From: JALZHR01 sp036389695
GTDB lineage: Bacteria > Acidobacteriota > Blastocatellia > Pyrinomonadales > Pyrinomonadaceae
Direction: 5' to 3'
Assembly (NCBI GenBank): GCA_036389695.1
Contig: DASVWG010000034.1
Span: 1 to 11,115 of the forward strand
DNA: 11,115 nt
Each line of letters begins with the position of its first letter. Position 1 is the stretch's first letter. Shown here piece by piece: positions 6,443-11,115 of the stretch. The notes under the pieces are model-generated. The model was not told the origin of the DNA. It saw only the letters and a list, made by a program, of their open reading frames with translations, and did not search any database. A program made the position numbers and the translations under genes.

Positions 6443-7696
6443 ATGCCGAATATCCAGCTTCGCTACGGTAAAACTCACATTCCGTTTGATTATGACGAAA
6501 CCCGCTTTCGGGTTTTAGGAAACGAAAAGCCGGACGCGCCTTTGAGCGATGTTGAAATCGGCGCGAAGCTGGATAATCCGTTTGATTCGAAGCCGCTGGA
6601 AGAAATCGTTAATCAGGGCGAGACGGTTTTAATCGTCGTGCCGGACGCGACGCGCCGGACGGCGAGCGGGCAGATTGTCAATTTGCTCGTCCGGCGTTTG
6701 ATTGCCAACGGAACGCCCGCCCACGACATTCGCATCATCTTTGCGACCGGCATCCATCGCGCGGTGACGGAAGAAGAAAAACGAGAAATCCTGACGCCGT
6801 TTATCGCGCAGAGAATCAAAACGCTCGACCACAATGCACGGGATTTAGTTCAATTGTTGAAGCTCGGCGAAACCGCCGACGGAATTCCAATCCAGCTTAA
6901 TCGCGCTTTAACGGAACATGACCGCGTCATCGTCGTCGGCGGCGTCACGTTTCATTATTTCGCCGGATTTACGGGCGGGCGAAAGTTGATTTGTCCGGGC
7001 TTGGCTTCGTCGCGGACGATTAACGAGACGCACCGGCTCGCGTTTGACTGCGAAACGAAATCGCGGCGCAAAGGCGTCGGTCCCGGACTTTTAAAAGGAA
7101 ATCCGGTTCACGAAGCGTTTGCGGAAGTCGTCGCGAAGATAAATCCCGCGTTTTCGATTAACACATTCGTCAACGACCGAGGCGAAGCGATTGATTTATT
7201 TTGCGGCGATTGGCGCGCGGCGCACGAAAAGGCTTGCGAGATTTACGCGGCTCGAAACACGATTCAAATTGCCGAAAAACGCGAAATCGTCATCGTTTCC
7301 TGCGGCGGTTTTCCGTTTGACATCAACCTGATTCAAGCGCACAAGGCTTTAGAAACCGCTTCAAAAGCCTGCGCGGACGGCGGCACGATTATCTTTCTCG
7401 CCGAATGCGCCGACGGTCTCGGCAGAAAGGATTTTTTAAATTGGTTTGAAGCCGAAAACAGTGAAAGATTAGCCGAAAAATTGTGCGCGAGCTATCAGGT
7501 CAACGGTCAGACAGCTTGGAGTCTTTTGAAAAAGGCGGAAAATTTCGATGTCCGAATCATCACGTCCTTACCCGAAAGCGAAACGCGCCGGATGAGACTC
7601 CGAAAGGCGCTCTCTTTAGACGAAATTTTGTCGGGAATTGATGAAAACGCGAAAGGATATATCGTGCCTTTCGGCGCAAAGTTTCTGATTAGCTGA
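6443..7696 (+). CDS. larA: LarA-family (DUF2088) nickel-pincer-dependent racemase/epimerase-like enzyme
   Basis: A 417-residue cytoplasmic enzyme of the LarA family. The prototype interconverts D- and L-lactate by hydride transfer on a nickel-pincer nucleotide; relatives act on other 2-hydroxy acids, so the substrate here is open. Catalytic residues of the Lactobacillus enzyme have counterparts at conserved spacing: Asp68/Arg71 (PDATRR), His105 (GIHR), His171 and the cofactor-linking Lys181 (HYFAGFTGGRK), the nickel ligand His197, and Gln298/Lys301 (LIQAHKAL). The length matches LarA. The ATG at 6443 is the first start after an in-frame TAA at 6434; no Shine-Dalgarno sequence is seen. It stands alone after the minisatellite. 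The cofactor genes larB, larC and larE are not in the window. Family membership is very likely; lactate as substrate is not established, and the symbol is given by family only. Confidence 0.85.
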   Translation: MPNIQLRYGKTHIPFDYDETRFRVLGNEKPDAPLSDVEIGAKLDNPFDSKPLEEIVNQGETVLIVVPDATRRTASGQIVNLLVRRLIANGTPAHDIRIIFATGIHRAVTEEEKREILTPFIAQRIKTLDHNARDLVQLLKLGETADGIPIQLNRALTEHDRVIVVGGVTFHYFAGFTGGRKLICPGLASSRTINETHRLAFDCETKSRRKGVGPGLLKGNPVHEAFAEVVAKINPAFSINTFVNDRGEAIDLFCGDWRAAHEKACEIYAARNTIQIAEKREIVIVSCGGFPFDINLIQAHKALETASKACADGGTIIFLAECADGLGRKDFLNWFEAENSERLAEKLCASYQVNGQTAWSLLKKAENFDVRIITSLPESETRRMRLRKALSLDEILSGIDENAKGYIVPFGAKFLIS

Positions 7697-8233
7697 TTAA
7701 TTTTCCTTCTCCGCCGTTTTCAATTTGAAAGTGCGGGCAATCGAATCGGTCTGGTTGCGGATGGCTTTCAGTTTATCGCGCTCGCCCGTAAAGCGGACGA
7801 TGTAGACGGTCGTTTCGTCGGATTTCAGAAAATAAAATCTGCCGCTGATGTTTCTGCCCGAACGAACGTATTCGAAATTAAAAACCTTGCCTCGCAAAGC
7901 GCCGGCAAAATTTTCTTCCTTGCCGGCGACATAACCGGGCAGAAATTGCAGCTTCTGTTCCTGCTCGCGCTCGATGACGTCGGAAAGAAGCTCGCCCGAC
8001 TGAATCGTGATTTTGCGCACTTCCAGATGACCGCCGGAGCGGTCGCCGTAGACGTATTCGACATTTGAGCTTCCGGCGGTCGGTTTGACGGTTTGTTTCC
8101 AGGTCGCTTCCGGCAAATCGAAAGTATAAGCGGCGTTTAAATCGTTGAAAGTCAGGTTCTGCCCGAAAGCGGAAACGGCGAAAAATACACTGAAAGCGGC
8201 GGAAAACACGATAGTAGAAAAAATGCGTTTCAT
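7697..8233 (-). CDS. Small secreted protein of unknown function
   Basis: A 178-residue protein with a clear signal peptide: MKR, a hydrophobic stretch to about residue 23, and a probable cleavage after AFG (about residue 24). The mature part is soluble and beta-rich in appearance (AAYTFDLPEATWKQ, HLEVRKITIQ, GRFYFLKSDETTVYIVRFTG), with a C-terminal helix. The pattern resembles PsbP/DcrB-like small secreted proteins, but that is an impression and no catalytic motif is visible. GAGGAA (8243-8248) lies 9 nt before the ATG, a good ribosome-binding site that fixes the start. Its stop codon directly abuts the stop codon of the LarA-like gene on the other strand. It is probably expressed alone from the 8234-8345 region. 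Confidence 0.8.
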   Translation of the reverse strand: MKRIFSTIVFSAAFSVFFAVSAFGQNLTFNDLNAAYTFDLPEATWKQTVKPTAGSSNVEYVYGDRSGGHLEVRKITIQSGELLSDVIEREQEQKLQFLPGYVAGKEENFAGALRGKVFNFEYVRSGRNISGRFYFLKSDETTVYIVRFTGERDKLKAIRNQTDSIARTFKLKTAEKEN

Positions 8234-8242
8234 TATGTTTAA

Positions 8243-8248
8243 TTCCTC
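8243..8248 (-). promoter_or_regulatory. Ribosome-binding site of the small secreted protein
   Basis: GAGGAA on the - strand, 9 nt before the ATG at 8233. It is the strongest Shine-Dalgarno match in the window and supports the chosen start. Confidence 0.7.
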
Positions 8249-8345
8249 GAAGTGTTTCGAAATCGTTTTTATATTAGCGTAAACTTTGGAAAAATACGAT
8301 TTTTAAGATGAGATAATATTTGTTGTTAGTTGCTTTCAAAACAAA

Positions 8346-8501
8346 CGAGGCAGAAGCCCGCGAGTCAGCAAGGGCGGATTTGATTAGGGATTGCGGAATG
8401 CGGATTTCGGATTTAAATCTTAGCTAACGGCAAATCTAAAATCTTGCAATCGACAATCTAAAATTATTCCGCCCTTGCCCGACGCGCGGGCTTCTGCTTC
8501 G
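8346..8501. mobile_element. Composite inverted-repeat element, REPIN/MITE-like
   Basis: The left end (8346-8377) and right end (8469-8501) are inverted copies of one repeat, sharing the invariant blocks CCGCCCTTGC and CGCGGGCTTCTG. The copy at 79-110 is a third. Between them, 8382-8465 is built of 7-bp units: GATTAGG, GATTGCG, GAATGCG, GATTTCG and GATTTAA, then AATC/ATCT-type inverted units. The 156-bp segment is non-coding and no target-site duplication is evident. Conserved ends with a variable core suggest a non-autonomous element or REPIN-like doublet. No transposase is in the window, so mobility is inferred only from the repeated occurrence. Confidence 0.6.
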
Positions 8502-8572
8502 TGAAATTTCTTCGGCTTTTTCAAAATGAATCGCATCTAAACTTACAGATAAGGCTCAAACAGCCGTGCAAT

Positions 8573-8590
8573 TATACTAGAGTTCCGAGG
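8573..8590 (+). promoter_or_regulatory. Possible -10 box and ribosome-binding site of the DUF1800 gene
   Basis: TATACT (8573-8578) differs from the sigma-70 -10 consensus at one base, but no good -35 hexamer is seen at the usual distance. GAGG (8587-8590) lies 9 nt before the ATG at 8600 and supports that start. The ribosome-binding site is more secure than the -10 box. Confidence 0.45.
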
Positions 8591-8599
8591 TTAAAGATA

Positions 8600-10594
8600 A
8601 TGAAACGAAATTTTTCCTTATTCTACAGATTCACCGCGCTCGCGCTGCTGCTGGCGCTGGCAAGCCCGATTTTCGCCGGTTTCGGCGGCGATACGAAAGA
8701 TAAACGCAAACCGCTCGGCGAAGACCAGAAAATCCTGCACGTTCTAAACCGTCTCGGCTTCGGCGCGCGTCCGGGCGACGTCGAAAAAGTAAAGTCCGTC
8801 GGCTTGCAGAAATATATCGAGCAGCAGTTGAATCCTTCGACGATTAATGATTCGGCTCTGGAAGCGAAACTGAAAAGATTCGAGATTCTCGATATGACGA
8901 CCGCCGAGATTTTCGCCAAATATCCGAATCCCGGCGCTTTAATTCGCCAGCTCGAAGGCGGTCGCCGGAATATGCAAAATCAGGCGCAGAATAACAATCA
9001 GATGCCGCCAGCCGAGCAGGAAATGACCGACGCCGACCGCAAAGCCCGACAGGAAAAGCTCCGCGAGCTTTATCAAAAATACGATTTGCGACCGGCAAAT
9101 CAGATTATGCAGCAGCAGATTTCCTCAAGAATTTTGCGCGGCGTTTACTCGGAGCGGCAATTGCAGGAAGTGATGACGGATTTCTGGGCGAATCATTTCA
9201 ACGTTTTCGCGGGCAAAGCCGCCGTGCGCTGGTATATTCCGTCGTATGAGCGCGACGTGATTCGCAAAAACGCGCTGGGCAGCTTCAAAGATTTGCTCGT
9301 CGGCACGGCGCAGCATCCGGCGATGCTTTTTTATCTCGACAATTTTCAATCCGTCTCGCCGAACGCGCAGGCGAACAATAATCGCGGCGGCGTTTTACAG
9401 CGTGCCGTGCAGAACGGTCAATTAAACGAGCGCCAGCGCGAAAGACTGCGCGCGCGCGGGCTTACCGATGCGGAAATCGACCAGCGTTTTGAACGCGCCA
9501 AACAGATGATGAACAACCGCCAGCAGCGCGGCATCAACGAAAATTACGCGCGCGAATTGATGGAGCTGCACACGCTCGGCGTCGAAGGCGGCTACACGCA
9601 GAAAGACATCGTCGAAGTGGCGAAAGCCTTTACCGGCTGGACGATTGCCGACCCGCGCGGCTACCGTCGCGCCGCCGCCAGAATGATTACCGACCGCGAA
9701 AACAACGCGCTCGACCGCCTGCAAAGAATGGCTGGCGTGCCCGACGACATCGAATCGGGCGAGTTTTATTTTAACCAGAACTGGCACGAGAAAGGCGAGA
9801 AAAACGTGCTCGGTCAAAAGGTAAATGAAGGCGGAATAAAAGACGGCTTAAAAGTCATCGACATTCTCGTCAAACATCCCTCGACGGCGAAGTTTATCGC
9901 CCGCAAATTAGCCGTCAAATTCGTTTCCGACAAACCGAGCGAAGCTTTAGTAAATCGCGTTGCGCAGGCTTTCCAAAAATCCGAAGGCGACATCAAAACG
10001 ACGCTGCGCGCGCTTTTCAACGACCCGGAATTTTTCGCGCCGGAAAATTATCGCGCGAAAATCAAAACGCCTTTCGAGCTGGCAATCAGCGCCATTCGAG
10101 CCATCGGCGCGGACACCAATTCCAGCCCGGCGCTGCTCGCTCTGATAAACAAAATGGGCGAAATTCCTTACGGCTATCAAGCCCCGACCGGCTATCCCGA
10201 CACGGCGGAAGATTGGGTCAACACGGGCGCGCTGCTGGAAAGAATGAATTTCGCCGTCGCTCTGGCGTCGAACAGAATCCCGCAAACGCGCGTCGATTTA
10301 AAGAAATTCGAGGCGAAAACGAAACCGGAAATTCTCGACAAAGCCATCGCCGAAATCCTCGACGGCGAAGTTTCGTCCGCGACCAAAACGACGCTCTTAA
10401 AACAACTCGAAAAACCTTTAATCGAGCCGAAAGTCGCCGAAGTCAAAGACGAAATGGACGATGCGATGATGCCGAACGGGCAGGGCAGGCGCGGACTCGG
10501 ACAGCAGGCGAGATTGCTCGAACCGAGCGGAAACGTCGAGGTGTTTAAAGTCGTCGGCTTGATTCTCGGCTCACCGGAGTTTCAGCGACAATAA
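8600..10594 (+). CDS. Secreted DUF1800 domain protein
   Basis: A 664-residue exported protein of the DUF1800 family, common in Acidobacteriota and Planctomycetota; its biochemical role is unknown. The ATG at 8600 is chosen because it gives a clean signal peptide (basic MKRNFSLFYR, hydrophobic 11-23, cleavage near AFAG-type residues 24-27) and has GAGG upstream. A GTG at 8501 in the same frame would add 33 residues, put the signal sequence inside the protein and begin in a dispersed repeat. Family hallmarks are HVLNRLGFGARPGD (47-60), FWANHFNVF (195-203), a conserved block at 311-349 with NYARELMELHTLGV and AFTGWTI, and GYPD (531-534). Two Gln/Asn/Arg-rich insertions (about 118-150 and 252-310) lengthen it. 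DUF1800 genes are often followed by a DUF1501 partner; here the next gene is on the opposite strand, so that partner is absent locally. Confidence 0.88.
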   Translation: MKRNFSLFYRFTALALLLALASPIFAGFGGDTKDKRKPLGEDQKILHVLNRLGFGARPGDVEKVKSVGLQKYIEQQLNPSTINDSALEAKLKRFEILDMTTAEIFAKYPNPGALIRQLEGGRRNMQNQAQNNNQMPPAEQEMTDADRKARQEKLRELYQKYDLRPANQIMQQQISSRILRGVYSERQLQEVMTDFWANHFNVFAGKAAVRWYIPSYERDVIRKNALGSFKDLLVGTAQHPAMLFYLDNFQSVSPNAQANNNRGGVLQRAVQNGQLNERQRERLRARGLTDAEIDQRFERAKQMMNNRQQRGINENYARELMELHTLGVEGGYTQKDIVEVAKAFTGWTIADPRGYRRAAARMITDRENNALDRLQRMAGVPDDIESGEFYFNQNWHEKGEKNVLGQKVNEGGIKDGLKVIDILVKHPSTAKFIARKLAVKFVSDKPSEALVNRVAQAFQKSEGDIKTTLRALFNDPEFFAPENYRAKIKTPFELAISAIRAIGADTNSSPALLALINKMGEIPYGYQAPTGYPDTAEDWVNTGALLERMNFAVALASNRIPQTRVDLKKFEAKTKPEILDKAIAEILDGEVSSATKTTLLKQLEKPLIEPKVAEVKDEMDDAMMPNGQGRRGLGQQARLLEPSGNVEVFKVVGLILGSPEFQRQ

Positions 10595-10598
10595 GAAA

Positions 10599-10799
10599 TT
10601 AGCCGCGAACAAACACGAAAGGGCACGAAAGAAAAATTTACAGGGATGACAGGATACGCAGGGATAAGAAAGATGATTTCTATTTTATCCCTATCCATCA
10701 AGCAGCGAAGCCTACTTATCCCTGTAAATTTTTCTTTCTCTGTGTCCTCTCTGGCTGAATTTCTTCTTTCGTGCTTTTTTCGTGTTCTTTCGTGGCTAA
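10599..10799. repeat. Large foldback between the convergent DUF1800 and oxygenase genes
   Basis: TTAGCC (10599-10604) at the left mirrors GGCTAA (10794-10799) at the right. CACGAAAG-type repeats just inside both ends are also mirrored. A perfect 21-bp inverted pair lies at 10627-10647 and 10718-10738, containing AAATTTACAGGGAT. An inner pair AGGGATAA (10660-10667) and TTATCCCT (10685-10692) forms a hairpin. The left half also carries roughly 9-bp units with ACAGGGAT, ACAGGATA and GCAGGGAT. It fills the convergent gap and could act as a bidirectional transcription stop. Confidence 0.75.
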
Positions 10800-10809
10800 A
10801 GCTTCGCGG

Positions 10810-11115
10810 CTATTTCTCTTTCTCGCCTTCGTATAAATCCTTTTTCGCCAAGCCTTGTTTGACGACTTTTCTGAGCGCGGTTCGCAGGTAACCGTCGGCG
10901 GTCGTGACGATGCGGCGCAGTTTTTGTTCGGGTCGCGCTTTGAAAAACGTGACGTGCGTCGTTTCGTAGCCGTTCGGCGAATGCGGCGAGAAATAATAAT
11001 TCGAGACGCAGCAGCGCGCGGCTTCGATTTTCACTTCGTTGACCGAATGCCACGATTTGTCGTTGGTCGCCATCAAAACCAGACGGTTGAAAAGGCTCGG
11101 AATCTCGACCGCTTC
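10810..11115 (-). CDS. 2OG-Fe(II) oxygenase family protein, C-terminal part (cut by window edge)
   Basis: The frame is open from the window edge to TAG at 10810-10812, giving 101 residues of the C-terminal part; the start lies outside the window. The visible sequence begins EAVEIPSLFNRLVLMATNDKSWHSV. This is the typical end of a double-stranded beta-helix 2-oxoglutarate/iron oxygenase of the prolyl-hydroxylase-like type: the second iron-ligand His in SWHSV, followed by an Arg (in EAARCC) where the 2-oxoglutarate carboxylate is normally held. The first H-x-D half is off the window, so completeness of the active site cannot be judged. The C-terminus is Lys-rich. An internal ATG near residue 16 exists but lies inside the conserved domain and is not the true start. 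Confidence 0.65.
   Translation of the reverse strand, partial: EAVEIPSLFNRLVLMATNDKSWHSVNEVKIEAARCCVSNYYFSPHSPNGYETTHVTFFKARPEQKLRRIVTTADGYLRTALRKVVKQGLAKKDLYEGEKEK

Noticed and set aside
6263..6478. Second - strand frame through the repeat (SYLAQ-type peptides)
   Set aside because: It is another frame of the same periodic DNA and overlaps the start of the LarA-like gene.
8501..8599. GTG start extending the DUF1800 protein by 33 residues
   Set aside because: It begins inside the dispersed repeat, would bury the signal peptide and has no ribosome-binding site, whereas ATG at 8600 has GAGG at 9 nt and a normal signal peptide.
10657..10667. Resemblance of GCAGGGATAAG to a homing endonuclease site
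   Set aside because: The match is short and belongs to a local repeat series; no endonuclease gene or intron is present.
10796..11053. Alternative - strand frame overlapping the oxygenase fragment
   Set aside because: It has no domain resemblance, while the neighbouring frame runs open to the window edge and carries the oxygenase SWHSV motif.

Overview
This is a bacterial chromosome segment of intermediate GC with GC-rich coding sequence and AT-rich, strongly structured intergenic gaps. The gene families (a PpiD-type foldase, TerC, a FecR-domain protein with Ig-like modules, a CDF metal exporter, a LarA/DUF2088 enzyme, a DUF1800 secreted protein and a 2OG-Fe(II) oxygenase) fit an environmental Acidobacteriota of the Blastocatellia/Pyrinomonadaceae type. 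That placement is inferred from gene content and the style of the intergenic repeats; no rRNA or marker gene is present to prove it. No tRNA, rRNA, CRISPR array, transposase or prophage gene was seen.

Layout from left to right. 1-168 holds two hairpins and one copy of a dispersed 32-bp repeat. 169-2151 (-) encodes a membrane-anchored peptidyl-prolyl isomerase. 2152-2607 is a divergent intergenic region filled with heptamer repeats and nested hairpins. 2608-3669 (+) is TerC and 3703-4941 (+) a membrane-anchored FecR-domain protein, probably co-transcribed. 4942-5097 is a long foldback. 5098-6057 (+) is a CDF-family metal exporter. 6058-6442 is a 21-bp minisatellite that ends in inverted units. 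6443-7696 (+) is a LarA-like enzyme. It converges with zero spacing on a small secreted protein at 7697-8233 (-). 8234-8599 carries a complete composite inverted-repeat element. 8600-10594 (+) is a secreted DUF1800 protein. 10595-10809 is another large foldback. 10810-11115 (-) is the C-terminal end of a 2OG-Fe(II) oxygenase cut by the window edge.

The genes do not form one pathway. TerC and the CDF exporter suggest metal-ion handling at the membrane. PpiD, FecR, the 7697-8233 protein and DUF1800 are envelope or exported proteins. The LarA-like enzyme would need a nickel-pincer cofactor made by larB/C/E genes that are not here.

The most unusual content is the intergenic DNA. Almost every long gap between genes is built from short tandem repeats, mostly 7 bp, that occur first in one orientation and then inverted. 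Each gap could therefore fold into a large hairpin or cruciform. In the 8346-8501 gap the heptamer foldback is bracketed by two inverted copies of a repeat with the invariant blocks CCGCCCTTGC and CGCGGGCTTCTG. The same repeat borders a second heptamer foldback at the left edge of the window. This suggests a repeated composite element, resembling a REPIN or MITE, with conserved ends and a variable heptamer core.
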